Of a stretch of DNA of 15,350 nucleotides, positions 1 through 7,370 are shown in pieces. The position numbers were made by a program, and so were the translations under genes. Source of the DNA: Candidatus Bipolaricaulota bacterium (GTDB lineage: Bacteria; Bipolaricaulota; Bipolaricaulia; RBG-16-55-9). The DNA is taken from the NCBI GenBank assembly GCA_018609825.1, contig JAHEOA010000132.1, positions 1 to 15,350 on the forward strand. Direction: 5' to 3'. Under the pieces are notes generated by a model. That model saw only the letters and a program-made list of their open reading frames with translations. It searched no databases and was not told the DNA's origin. The stretch's first letter is position 1; every line of letters begins with the position of its first letter.

Positions 1-1824
1 ACCGACCTCGAAGAGCATCACCACCGGCCCGAGGTAGACGAACGGCGGGATCGTCTGCATTGTGTCCAGGATCGGGCGTAAGATCGCGGCAAACGTGTCG
101 CTACGCGCGGCCAGTATGCCGAGCGGGATCGCGATGATGACCGCGATCACGACGGCCACGATCACTTGACTGAGCGTGTTCATGCTCTCGCCCCACATGC
201 CAAGCAACCCGAGCGAAAAGACCGCCAGGCCGCAGAACAGCGCCAACAGCCAGCTGCCGACCAGCCGGCCCAATGCCGCGACGGCGAGGATCAGCAGTGG
301 CCAGGGCAGCCAGGTGACAAAGAAGTCCCGGAGCGGGCTGAGCACCTGGAGGATCATGAATCGATTGAACGGGCCGGTGCCGATGGGCAAGTTTCCGATC
401 TGGTACAGGTTGACGCGCATCCAGCGAATCGCGTCGTTCACCGGCTCCTGGAAGCTGAAGCTCAGGCGATCGGGAAACGCCTGCCCGCCGAGCTCCAGGA
501 TCCCGTACCCGAACGCGACCAGGCCGATGACGGCGGTCAGCGGAAACGCCGCACGCTGGAACGCCGCGCGCGTGGCCCTGGTCGTCGCTCGAGAGCGGCC
601 GAGCAGGCGTCCGATCGTTTCGACCACCAGCGACACGCCGGTCGCGACGCCGTGGGCGAGATGCCGACCCCCGATGAAGACTGCGGAGATGACCGTCTCG
701 ATCGCTCTCAACACTCGGAACCGGTACGTGTTGCGCTTGGGGAAGACGGGAACGCGAGCGTCGAGCCCGCCGGACCGCCGTCCGCCATCGCGCTCGCTGA
801 AGCCGTAGCTGAGGCGGTCAAGGAGGATGGCGATGAACACGACCGCGAGGCCGGCCTCGAGGGCGCGGCCCATCTCCAACAGGTTGAGCGCGATGAGGAT
901 CTCCTCGCCGAGCCCGCCCGCGCCGATCAGCGAGGCGATGATGACGATGCCGAGCGCCATCATGATCGTCTGATTGATGCCGAGCATGATCGACGGCAGC
1001 GCCATCGGGATCTGGACCTTGCGCAGAATCTGGCCCGGCTTGGAGCCGAAGGCGATCGCCGCCTCGACGGTCTCTTTCGGCACCTGTCGGATGGCCAGGT
1101 TGGTGAGGCGCACGATCGGCGGCGTGGCGTAGATGATCGTCGCGACGGCGCCGGAGACGTTGCCCGTGCCGAAGACGAGGATCACCGGGATGAGATAGAC
1201 GAAGGCCGGCATCGTCTGCATCGTATCCAACACGGGACGGATGGCGCTGGCCAAGCGGTCGCTGCGCGAGGCGAGGATGCCCAACGGAAACCCGATCAGC
1301 AAACAGATGAAGATGGAGACCGCCATCAGCGACAGCGTCGACATGCTCTGCTCCCAGAGCCCGACGGCGCCCATGTAGAGCAGCGTGACGACCGCGATGA
1401 GCGAGGTGCCGAGCCCGCCGCGCAGGCCGATCAGAAAGGCCGCGGCGACGATGACCTGCCACGGCAGCCACAGCATGAACGCCTCGACCTCGCGGAACAT
1501 GGTGCCCAGCCCGGAGCTGAGCGGGTTCAAAAACCAGGTAAACAGCGGATGGGAATTCCAGTTGTCGCGGATCCAGCTCTCGATCGCGTTGACCACGACG
1601 CGCAAGTGGAGGTTCAATGCCTCGGGGAAGCCGGTGAGGTCGACCGGCAGGGCCCGGACCACCCGTACGAGCAGCACGAGCGCGGCGACGCCCAGCCCCA
1701 TCTGGAGCAGCCGAAACAGGAGCCGGCCGATGGGATGGCGGAACAGCGGAAGCGCCTTGACGCGCGCAAGGCCTCCGGTCTCTTTTTGATCCGGCTGTCG
1801 GTCGAGCGTGTTGGGTTCAGCCAT
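1..1824 (-). CDS. Tandem-fused glycine betaine/proline-type ABC permease (C-terminus beyond window)
   Basis: Inner-membrane permease of an osmoprotectant (quaternary amine) ABC importer of the ProW/OpuAB type. The frame is open from ATG at 1824 to the left edge, 608 residues so far. It contains two ProW-like units. The first runs from about residue 145 to 340, with the conserved LDTMQTMPAFVYL at 199-211 and a complete EAA coupling loop (EAAIAFG, 254-260) that should contact the ATPase. A linker with extra hydrophobic segments (about 425-540) leads to a second copy starting near MWGES (543-547), with LDTMQTIPPFVYL at 586-598; the edge cuts it before its EAA loop. Single ProW proteins are about 350 residues, so this is a duplication-fusion. 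It lies 162 bp downstream of the binding-protein gene on the same strand. No SD is visible, and an in-frame stop at 1858-1860 limits the start to this ATG. The ATPase gene is not in the window. Family assignment is firm; exact substrate is inferred. Confidence 0.93.
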   Translation of the reverse strand, partial: MAEPNTLDRQPDQKETGGLARVKALPLFRHPIGRLLFRLLQMGLGVAALVLLVRVVRALPVDLTGFPEALNLHLRVVVNAIESWIRDNWNSHPLFTWFLNPLSSGLGTMFREVEAFMLWLPWQVIVAAAFLIGLRGGLGTSLIAVVTLLYMGAVGLWEQSMSTLSLMAVSIFICLLIGFPLGILASRSDRLASAIRPVLDTMQTMPAFVYLIPVILVFGTGNVSGAVATIIYATPPIVRLTNLAIRQVPKETVEAAIAFGSKPGQILRKVQIPMALPSIMLGINQTIMMALGIVIIASLIGAGGLGEEILIALNLLEMGRALEAGLAVVFIAILLDRLSYGFSERDGGRRSGGLDARVPVFPKRNTYRFRVLRAIETVISAVFIGGRHLAHGVATGVSLVVETIGRLLGRSRATTRATRAAFQRAAFPLTAVIGLVAFGYGILELGGQAFPDRLSFSFQEPVNDAIRWMRVNLYQIGNLPIGTGPFNRFMILQVLSPLRDFFVTWLPWPLLILAVAALGRLVGSWLLALFCGLAVFSLGLLGMWGESMNTLSQVIVAVVIAVIIAIPLGILAARSDTFAAILRPILDTMQTIPPFVYLGPVVMLFEVG

Positions 1825-1917
1825 GTCGATTGACGGTTGAGTGACTTGACTAAACGATCAGCGCGGTCTCAGCAACCGTTTCGCCCTCTAGCTTACGCGG
1901 TTGACGGCGGAAAGAGA

Positions 1918-1946
1918 GAAGGACCCGGTGTCACGCCGGGCCCTTC
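1918..1946 (-). terminator. Intercistronic hairpin with T-rich tail
   Basis: An 11-bp stem containing one G-U pair (arms 1936-1946 and 1918-1928, 7-base loop) is followed on the minus strand by TCTCTTTCC. It lies 40 bases after the binding-protein stop and about 94 bases before the permease start. It looks like an intrinsic terminator. Between two genes of one operon it may act as a partial terminator that makes more binding protein than permease. Confidence 0.6.
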
Positions 1947-1986
1947 CCTTGGCATCGGCTTGGATTCGAAGTTCAATGCGCGACGG

Positions 1987-2967
1987 TTACGGGATCCAGT
2001 TCTGCCAGACGCCCTCGTTGTCCGCGATCCACTGGCGGGCCGCCTCCTCGACGGAGAGGTCGTCGAACTCCATCGCGCCGATCATGTTGATCTGGTCGTC
2101 GTTGTCGGTGTACTGGAAGTTGTTGAAGAACTCGTAGACCTGAGGGGCCGTGTCCTGGAGGCCGGCCGTGGCGATCTTGGTCAGCTTGTCGACGGGGTAG
2201 CCGCAGTCGACGTCCTCGGGCTCCTCTTCGGCCTTGGAGTATTTGTACGCGCACAGGTCGTCGTGCTGAGGCAGCTCAACCTGGGTGAGATCGAGCCGAG
2301 CGTGCTGGGCGTGCGGCGTCCAGAAGTAGAAGAGCACGGGCTGGCCACGGTCGATGCGGGCCTCGACCTCCGCGAGCATGGCCGATTCGGAGCCGGCGAA
2401 GACCTTCTCGAGGTAGAGGTCAAGGTTGTCGATGATGTGCTCGTCGTACTGGGTAAAGCTCGGATCGGCCCCGAGAAAGCGGCCGCGCGGCTGGGTCTCC
2501 GGGACGGACAGCTGGCTGGCGACCTCCTCGTCCTGATAGCCTTGCCAGCTCGCGGCCGACGGATAGTTCTCGATGTAGTTCGTGTCGGCCCACCAGCCGA
2601 TCACCCCGTCGATGCCCAGCCAGCCGAGATCCTCGACAACGCCGCGCTGTTCGATGAACTCCTGGATGTTCTCCTGGTGGCCGGACGGCCAGACCTCTTG
2701 GCTGACGTGGGCGTCGCCGCGGGCCAGCGCGTCCCATTGGGCCGTCTCGCTGAGCGATGTGACCTCGGCCGAGACGCCCAACTCCTCCTCGAGCAGGATG
2801 CGGGCCACCTGCGCGTTGGCGCGCGAGGCCGACCAGGGGTTTTGCACGATCCGGATCGGCTGGTCCTGGGCTCGCAGGATGCCCGGCCCCAGCAACGAGG
2901 ATCCGGCAAGGGCGATAGCGCTGCCCTTCAACGTGGAACCGATGAACGTCCGTCTCGTCAGAGACAT
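1987..2967 (-). CDS. Glycine betaine/proline-type ABC transporter substrate-binding protein
   Basis: Periplasmic or surface binding protein of the OpuAC/ProX class, 326 residues, first gene of the importer operon. The N-terminus has a twin-arginine-like signal (TRRTFIG at 4-10, then a hydrophobic stretch ending LGPGILRAQD), with likely cleavage near residue 33. The mature chain is acidic and rich in aromatics: NPWSASRANAQ near its start, then SQEVWPSGHQEN, GVIGWWADTNY and LFYFWTPHAQH. Aromatic boxes of this sort bind quaternary ammonium groups in the family. A two-cysteine segment (DLCAYKYS ... VDCGYPVDKL) could form a disulfide. The start is supported by AGGGGG upstream of the ATG. The promoter-like sequence and palindrome in the divergent region belong to this gene. 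The substrate (glycine betaine, choline or proline betaine) cannot be told from sequence. Confidence 0.94.
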   Translation of the reverse strand: MSLTRRTFIGSTLKGSAIALAGSSLLGPGILRAQDQPIRIVQNPWSASRANAQVARILLEEELGVSAEVTSLSETAQWDALARGDAHVSQEVWPSGHQENIQEFIEQRGVVEDLGWLGIDGVIGWWADTNYIENYPSAASWQGYQDEEVASQLSVPETQPRGRFLGADPSFTQYDEHIIDNLDLYLEKVFAGSESAMLAEVEARIDRGQPVLFYFWTPHAQHARLDLTQVELPQHDDLCAYKYSKAEEEPEDVDCGYPVDKLTKIATAGLQDTAPQVYEFFNNFQYTDNDDQINMIGAMEFDDLSVEEAARQWIADNEGVWQNWIP

Positions 2968-3059
2968 GAAGCATTCCCCCTTATACGTTGTTGTGACGGG
3001 TTACAGAGAAGGTCTTTGGCCCGATGGGATGACTTGCCTCCCCCGCACCCGGTGCGTAC

Positions 3060-3081
3060 TATATGGCTGTATGGCCATATA
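3060..3081. promoter_or_regulatory. Inverted repeat, probable operator at the importer promoter
   Basis: The 8-base arms TATATGGC (3060-3067) and GCCATATA (3074-3081) flank 6 bases. A perfect 10-bp palindrome TATGGCCATA (3070-3079) is nested inside. It is AT-rich in a GC-rich region and sits at about +1 to +22 of the predicted minus-strand importer promoter, a typical repressor position. The binding protein is unknown; the divergent LexA-like regulator is the obvious candidate. Confidence 0.5.
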
Positions 3082-3088
3082 TCTGTAT

Positions 3089-3117
3089 AGATTAATCGAC
3101 GCTCCGAGTGATGTCAA
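3089..3117 (-). promoter_or_regulatory. Putative sigma70-type promoter of the importer operon
   Basis: On the minus strand a perfect -35 box TTGACA (3112-3117) is followed after 17 bases by TAATCT (3089-3094), a weak -10. Predicted transcription would begin near 3082, at the edge of the inverted repeat, giving a leader of about 115 bases. The -35 is convincing; the -10 matches only half the consensus. Confidence 0.45.
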
Positions 3118-3204
3118 GTGCCGGACGTCGTCACGGGGGTCGCACTAACTCAGCGCGTGCAACGTTGAGGTCCTAGCTTTACTATTGGCGTCAAGGAGAC
3201 GAAC

Positions 3205-3813
3205 ATGAGACAGAACGATCTTTCCAACAAACAGTATCGCATCCTTGAGTTCGTCTTTGATCAGATCAGCATGCTGGGACAACCGCCAACGATTCGCGAA
3301 ATCTGCAACCAATTCGGCTTCGCCTCCCCGCGCAGCGCGAGCGATCACCTGAGGGCGTTGGAGAAGAAAGGCTACATCTATCGCAGCCATTCGCCACGCG
3401 GCATTCAGCTCGCCTACGACAAGGTCTGGGCGCTTTTCGGCATACCCATCGTCAAGCACATCGATCCGGACGCGCCTGAGTTGTTGCATGCCAAGTTCGC
3501 TGGAACGCTGACCCCCTCGGATCTCTATCCGGTTGATCGGAACCTTTACGCGGTCTACATGCCGGATGATAGCATGGAGGGGAAAGGCATTCGGCGGAAC
3601 GACTTGCTCATCATCCGCGAGCAGGCCGAGGCATCGTTGGGTGACGTCGTGTTGGCCTTCCTCAACGGCGCCGACGCCGACTGGGCCGTCCGGACGCTGC
3701 AGAGGGACAAGGCCGGCACCCGTCTTGCGGCCGCGGGCCCGGACGTTCCGTCGGTCCCCTTGTCGGACGCAGCGCTGCTCGGCGTGGTCTTGCGCGTCGT
3801 TCGGAACCTATAA
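3205..3813 (+). CDS. LexA-family regulator, apparently defective for self-cleavage
   Basis: DNA-binding regulator of 202 residues, the usual LexA length. Residues 1-70 form a LexA-type winged helix (QPPTIREICNQFGF at 26-39, then SPRSASDHLRALEKKGYIYR). Residues about 80-200 match the S24-like peptidase/dimerisation domain. The serine nucleophile is kept (DDSM, Ser123). The Ala-Gly cleavage pair expected after IPIV (80-83) is replaced by HIDPDAP (85-91). The catalytic lysine, expected in a TVKRL-like strand, aligns with Arg163 in WAVRTL, and no lysine lies between 128 and 168. Known LexA proteins need both features for RecA-stimulated autoproteolysis, so this one is probably not a normal SOS switch. 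AAGGAG at 3193-3198 supports the ATG. It diverges from the betaine-type importer and may control it. Family is sure; regulon is inferred. Confidence 0.88.
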   Translation: MRQNDLSNKQYRILEFVFDQISMLGQPPTIREICNQFGFASPRSASDHLRALEKKGYIYRSHSPRGIQLAYDKVWALFGIPIVKHIDPDAPELLHAKFAGTLTPSDLYPVDRNLYAVYMPDDSMEGKGIRRNDLLIIREQAEASLGDVVLAFLNGADADWAVRTLQRDKAGTRLAAAGPDVPSVPLSDAALLGVVLRVVRNL

Positions 3814-3814
3814 T
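3809..3814 (+). promoter_or_regulatory. Consensus -10 box overlapping the LexA-like stop codon
   Basis: A perfect TATAAT overlaps the TAA stop of the regulator gene, within CCTATAATCCGGCTC. The same block with one change recurs at 10328-10342 before another gene. No good -35 is visible at 16-18 bases. It could start a transcript for the MFS gene with a leader of about 90 bases. Confidence 0.3.
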
Positions 3815-3912
3815 CCGGCTCAAGATCTCACGTTGATCCAAACACGTTGCAGGCGTAGCTTCCCTGCGTCATCCTCAACTCAGGCGGAATAAATCTCGCT
3901 TTGGAGGATGAC

Positions 3913-5172
3913 ATGACCGAGCTCCGACACCGTCTGGCGGCGATCCTGACCGGGGTCGGCATCCTCTATCTGGGCCAGGCTCTGCTCACGACCCTCATCG
4001 GCGTCCGCATGTCAGCAGAGGGCTTCAGCGCGCTCAGCATCGGCGCGATCACGTCGGCGTTCTACGTCGGTGGCGTGTTGGGGTCGCAGCTGTGCAACCG
4101 GCTCGTCAAGCGGGTTGGCCACATTCGCGCGTTCGCCATCTTCGCCGCGTTATTGGCCAGCTCGGCGCTGACTCACACCCTGATCGTGACGCCCTGGGCC
4201 TGGGTTATTCTTCGCGCCATGGGCGGCTTCTCCATCTACGGCCTGTATCTCGTCGCCGAGAGCTGGCTCAACGCCGCGGTCACACCGGCCATCCGAGGGC
4301 GCGTGCTCGGCGCCTACATGATCGTCACCTTCGTGGCGTTGACCATTGGCCAACTGTTGCTCAACGCTGCCGATCCGGCCACGTATCACCTCTTTGGCCT
4401 GAGCGGCATCGTCTTCGCGCTGGCGCTTGTGCCCGTGGCGCTGACCCAGACGCGGGATCCGGTCGAGATGACCACCCAACACCTCTCACTGAGGCATCTG
4501 TTCGCGATCTCGCCGTTCGGCCTGATCGGCAGCCTCGCCTCGGGCATGGTCATCGAGGCGTTTCTGTCGCTGGGATCGGTTTACGCGCAAAAATCGGGCT
4601 TCACGACGGTCCAGATCTCGCTGTTCATGTCGGCGCCCATCGTCGGCGGGCTGTTGCTGCAATGGCCGTTCGGCTGGCTCTCCGATCGCTTCGACCGGCG
4701 ATGGACGTTGCTCGGAATCGCCGGAGGCACGGCCCTTTCGGCGCTGGGCGTAATCGGGCTTGGCGACGTCGCCTTCCCGGTGCTGCTGGCCGTGGTCACC
4801 GTGCATGGGGGCCTGTTCTTCTCCTTGTATCCGCTCAGCCTGGCCCACGCGAACGACAAGGCTGAGACGGATCAGTTCGTGGAGCTGAGCCGCGGGCTAC
4901 TGCTGGCTTACTTTCTGGGGGCTCTCTTGGCGCCCTTCGTCGGCAGCCTCATGATGGACCCGCTCGGTCCGAGCGGCCTGTTCGTCGAGATCACGCTCAT
5001 CGCCGGCCTGTTGACTTTGTTCGGACTCTATTCGCAATGGCGATCGGCATCCGTGCCCGATCACAAGCAAGAGGAGTTTTATCCGTATGGCCCCCACACG
5101 ACCACGGAGGTCTACGGGATCGACCCTCGCCAATCCGATGCATCGTCGGATCAGGGCGACGATCACCCCTAG
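3913..5172 (+). CDS. Major facilitator superfamily transporter (YcaD-like)
   Basis: Inner-membrane secondary transporter of 419 residues, with about 12 hydrophobic segments in two halves. Visible MFS features are a degenerate motif A after the second helix (GSQLCNRLVKRVGHIRA, 57-73), a clearer copy between helices 8 and 9 (GWLSDRFDRR, 254-263), and ESWLN (116-120) in the fourth/fifth helix area, which recalls the YcaD-like branch. The cytoplasmic tail (about 385-419) is polar and rich in Asp, Gln and His. The start is ATG 3913 rather than the upstream in-frame TTG at 3901, because GGAGG (3903-3907) is placed correctly for it. It is 99 bp downstream of the LexA-like gene on the same strand, possibly from its own promoter. 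Substrate and direction of transport cannot be inferred. Confidence 0.9.
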   Translation: MTELRHRLAAILTGVGILYLGQALLTTLIGVRMSAEGFSALSIGAITSAFYVGGVLGSQLCNRLVKRVGHIRAFAIFAALLASSALTHTLIVTPWAWVILRAMGGFSIYGLYLVAESWLNAAVTPAIRGRVLGAYMIVTFVALTIGQLLLNAADPATYHLFGLSGIVFALALVPVALTQTRDPVEMTTQHLSLRHLFAISPFGLIGSLASGMVIEAFLSLGSVYAQKSGFTTVQISLFMSAPIVGGLLLQWPFGWLSDRFDRRWTLLGIAGGTALSALGVIGLGDVAFPVLLAVVTVHGGLFFSLYPLSLAHANDKAETDQFVELSRGLLLAYFLGALLAPFVGSLMMDPLGPSGLFVEITLIAGLLTLFGLYSQWRSASVPDHKQEEFYPYGPHTTTEVYGIDPRQSDASSDQGDDHP

Positions 5173-5659
5173 GATACACGCCTTCGAGGCGCGATCCGAA
5201 CCTGGGAACCGCCGTGGATCGCGGCGAGCTTGCCGGTGCGTGAGCGGCGAAGGAGATCCTGCACCGTCGATGCCAGCGTGGCGAGCCGACGGATGAGTGG
5301 ACGATAGGTTCGCTCTGGCCCGCAACGACAACGCCTCGCTGGCCCATGACGGAATGGCTTCATAAGGCGCCGTTGGTGGCGTTCGTTCCGACTGCGCCAG
5401 ACAGCATGATGTCGGGTGTGGCCGTCTATACGCTGGCAACGGCGTTGTTCGTCCGTCGAGGAGCACGCATGGTTGAAACTGGAGGACAAGAGACGGTCAG
5501 CATCCCGCTGGCCACTGCCGCAGCCCCCACGGCACCGCTACGGGATCGGTATTTGCCGAGCCCGGGATCGAGCTATTTCGCGCAATCCGCGGGCTTCGGC
5601 GACCGTGTCTAGGCCCTCATTGAAGACGGGGAGATATCCAGCAAGGCCCAATGGGCCAT
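5173..5659. other. 487-bp stretch with no recognised gene
   Basis: Lies between the ends of the MFS gene and rimK, which converge. A small hairpin (CGCCT/AGGCG, 5179-5191) follows the MFS stop without a T tract. The longest plus-strand frame is open from about 5240 to the TAG at 5610-5612, with an internal ATG at 5346. After the stop the same frame reads about 20 more codons, to a TGA at 5676-5678 inside the rimK end. It has no SD at 5346, no recognisable motif and an unusual residue mix. It may be decayed sequence; no function is claimed. Confidence 0.4.
5645..5657 (-). terminator. Short GC hairpin just after rimK
   Basis: GGCCC-AAT-GGGCC forms a 5-bp GC stem starting 3 bases beyond the rimK stop codon. 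There is only a weak T signal (TTGCTGG) on the minus side, so it is a possible but poor terminator. Confidence 0.25.
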
Positions 5660-6568
5660 TCAGCCCCTGGCCCGCTGAGCTCGCTTCTTGCCGATGTTGA
5701 TGTTCTTGTCGATGTAGCTGATGACGTGGCCGGCGACCTCCTTGCCGGTCGTCTTTTCCACGCCCTCCAGGCCGGGCGAGGAGTTGACCTCCAGGATCAG
5801 TGGCCCACGCGAGGAGCGCAACAGGTCGACGCCGGCCACGGCGAGCCCGAGTTCATGGGCCGCCTGAACGGCCGTCTTCCGCTCGGTCGGCGTGATCTTG
5901 GCCTTCGCCGCGGTGCCGCCCTGGTGGAGGTTGGAGCGGAAGTCGTCGTCCTCGGCCCGTCGTACGATGGCGGCCACGACCTTGCCGCCCACGACGAAGC
6001 AGCGCACGTCCTCGCCCTTGGCTTCCTTGATGTACTCCTGGACGAGGATGTTGGCGTCCAGCCCGCGGAACGCGTCGATGACCGACTCGGCCGCCTTGCG
6101 GGTCTCGGCCAGCACGACGCCCTTGCCCTGCGTCCCTTCCAACACTTTGATGACCACGGGCGGCCCGCCCACCATCTTCAACAAGCCGCCCACGTCGGAG
6201 GTCGTGTGCGCGTAACCCGTCACGGGAAGCCCGACCCCCTTGCGGGCGAGCACCTGCAGCGACCGGAGCTTGTTGCGCGAGCGCTGGATGGCGATCGAGC
6301 TGTTGATGCTGAACAGCTTCATCATCTCAAACTGACGCAGCACCGCGGTCCCGTAGCTGGTGTGTTTGGCCCCGATGCGGGGGATGAGCGCGTCGAAGTC
6401 GTTGAGCGTCTCCCCTTGATAGACCACGCGGGGCTGGGCCGAGGTGATGTTCATGTAGCAACGCAGGTAGTCGATCACGTGCATCTCGTGCCCGCGGTCC
6501 TCGCCGGCCTCCACCAGGCGCCGCGTCGAATAGAGATTCGGGCCGCGGGAGAGGATCCCGATGTGCAC
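5660..6568 (-). CDS. rimK: RimK-type ATP-grasp alpha-L-glutamate ligase
   Basis: ATP-dependent ligase of 302 residues, matching the usual RimK length of about 300. In E. coli, RimK adds glutamates to the C-terminus of ribosomal protein S6; relatives modify other proteins or small molecules. ATP-grasp signatures are plain: the [20 protein letters not shown] lid segment, [18 protein letters not shown] (nucleotide-binding loop), [19 protein letters not shown], and the C-terminal metal/ATP motif [16 protein letters not shown]. The start is GTG at 6568, supported by GGAGG six bases upstream. It lies 21 bp downstream of the retropepsin-like gene, so the two are surely one operon. The C-terminus (KKRAQRARG) is basic. 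Function as protein glutamate ligase is likely; the S6 target is not shown here. Confidence 0.94.
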   Translation of the reverse strand: MHIGILSRGPNLYSTRRLVEAGEDRGHEMHVIDYLRCYMNITSAQPRVVYQGETLNDFDALIPRIGAKHTSYGTAVLRQFEMMKLFSINSSIAIQRSRNKLRSLQVLARKGVGLPVTGYAHTTSDVGGLLKMVGGPPVVIKVLEGTQGKGVVLAETRKAAESVIDAFRGLDANILVQEYIKEAKGEDVRCFVVGGKVVAAIVRRAEDDDFRSNLHQGGTAAKAKITPTERKTAVQAAHELGLAVAGVDLLRSSRGPLILEVNSSPGLEGVEKTTGKEVAGHVISYIDKNINIGKKRAQRARG

Positions 6569-6589
6569 GAATGTCCTCCTTCTCCTGGA

Positions 6590-7066
6590 CTATTTGTCCG
6601 GGGACGCGACGAACGAGCGTCCCGGATGTATCAAGAATCGCCGTTTCAACGCCTGGCGACCGAGCAGCAGCCGAAACCCCATCATGTCGCGATTGGCCAG
6701 CGTCAGCTCGATCGGCCAATCGTAGCCCGCCAGTTGCACGGTTGTCACGATCACGGGCCGGCGGTTGGCGTGGCCGCTGGAGCTACGGACCTTGCGCTCG
6801 TCGACGATCTCGGCCGTCACCGTCACCGGGCCCTTCGTGCTCCGCTGGATCGGATGGATCGTGAATCGGGCCATCGCCTGGCCGCGGTCCGTGAAGCGCT
6901 GGACGCGCTTGGCGTGAATCGAGGACGTGCGTGCGCCCGTGTCGACTTTGGCTTTGATCGCCGGGATGCCGAAATCGGGCAACGCCACCCACTCGCGCCA
7001 TCCGACCACCGGACGATCCGTCGAATTCAAGAACGACGCGTCGCGGGTCCGTCGCTGTCGAGCCAA
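6590..7066 (-). CDS. RimK-associated retropepsin-like (ATP-dependent zinc protease family) protein
   Basis: Small protein of 158 residues in the family of aspartyl-protease-fold proteins (often named ATP-dependent zinc protease or RimK/LysX-like) that accompany RimK genes. The core motif is VDTGARTSSIHA (41-52), with Asp42 as the expected catalytic residue, preceded by VGWREWVALPDFGIPAIKAK and followed by two beta-rich segments (GPVTVTAEIVDER, then RPVIVTTVQLAGYDWPIELT). The end has the conserved MGFRLLLGRQALK. I chose TTG at 7066 because AGGAGAGG lies 7 bases upstream and the length fits the family; an in-frame ATG at 7117 has no SD. The stop is 21 bp before rimK. Neighbourhood suggests it trims or counteracts RimK-added glutamates, which is inference. 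Confidence 0.88.
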   Translation of the reverse strand: MARQRRTRDASFLNSTDRPVVGWREWVALPDFGIPAIKAKVDTGARTSSIHAKRVQRFTDRGQAMARFTIHPIQRSTKGPVTVTAEIVDERKVRSSSGHANRRPVIVTTVQLAGYDWPIELTLANRDMMGFRLLLGRQALKRRFLIHPGRSFVASPDK

Positions 7067-7370
7067 GCCATCGCCTCTCCTGAGGATTGATCCAGCCGTC
7101 CCGAGAAAGGATACCATCGTGGCTTGAGCGGCGCGAGCGTCATCGTGGCGTGCATCAGCTTGCCCGCTGCAACGGACGGACACGCAGGAAGCGCCCGCCC
7201 ATGCGTTGATCAAGCGGTTCGGGCGCCCGCACGATCGGTTGTCGATGGCGATGCGGGCGTTGCCGGCGTTGCCGGCGTTGTCCGGGGGCGCCGACGTCTC
7301 GGGAAGGCGCCCAAAACATGGCGTCGATGCGATTGCAAGGCGGATCACGCGCGCCTTAGAATCGATCATC
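7067..7370. other. Divergent intergenic region with 9-bp tandem repeat
   Basis: About 300 bp between the retropepsin-like gene and the acyl-CoA dehydrogenase gene. It holds nearly three copies of GCGTTGCCG (7257-7265, 7266-7274, and 7275-7283 with two changes) and the leaderless-type promoter of the dehydrogenase at its right end. No gene is visible; the plus-strand frame that enters the dehydrogenase from upstream does not look protein-like before 7371. Confidence 0.45.
7333..7362 (+). promoter_or_regulatory. Promoter of the acyl-CoA dehydrogenase gene, leaderless type
   Basis: TTGCAA (7333-7338), 18 bases, then TAGAAT (7357-7362, five of six consensus bases). The -10 ends 8 bases before the ATG at 7371, so transcription would begin at or next to the start codon. 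No SD is present, which agrees with a leaderless message. Confidence 0.5.

Noticed and set aside
166..1833. Long plus-strand frame of 555 codons
   Set aside because: It is the antisense of the permease gene. Its translation is charged and low in hydrophobic residues, while the minus strand encodes clear ProW motifs.
1837..3090. Plus-strand frame of 417 codons opposite the binding protein
   Set aside because: Antisense shadow of the OpuAC-type gene; repetitive Asp/Val/Leu composition and no motif.
3499..3504. Ala99-Gly100 in the LexA-like protein as the cleavage site
   Set aside because: It lies only 23 residues before Ser123, whereas the site in E. coli LexA is 34 residues before its Ser, and it is not in the IPxV context.
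5651..7090. Plus-strand frame of 479 codons
   Set aside because: It covers rimK and its partner in antisense; both have unmistakable motifs on the minus strand.
7257..7283. 9-bp tandem repeat as a functional iteron or CRISPR-like array
   Set aside because: Fewer than three copies, no spacers and no origin-associated gene; probably simple slippage.
7206..7370. Upstream in-frame extension of the acyl-CoA dehydrogenase
   Set aside because: The extra 55 codons cross the tandem repeat and promoter and have no counterpart in the family N-terminus.
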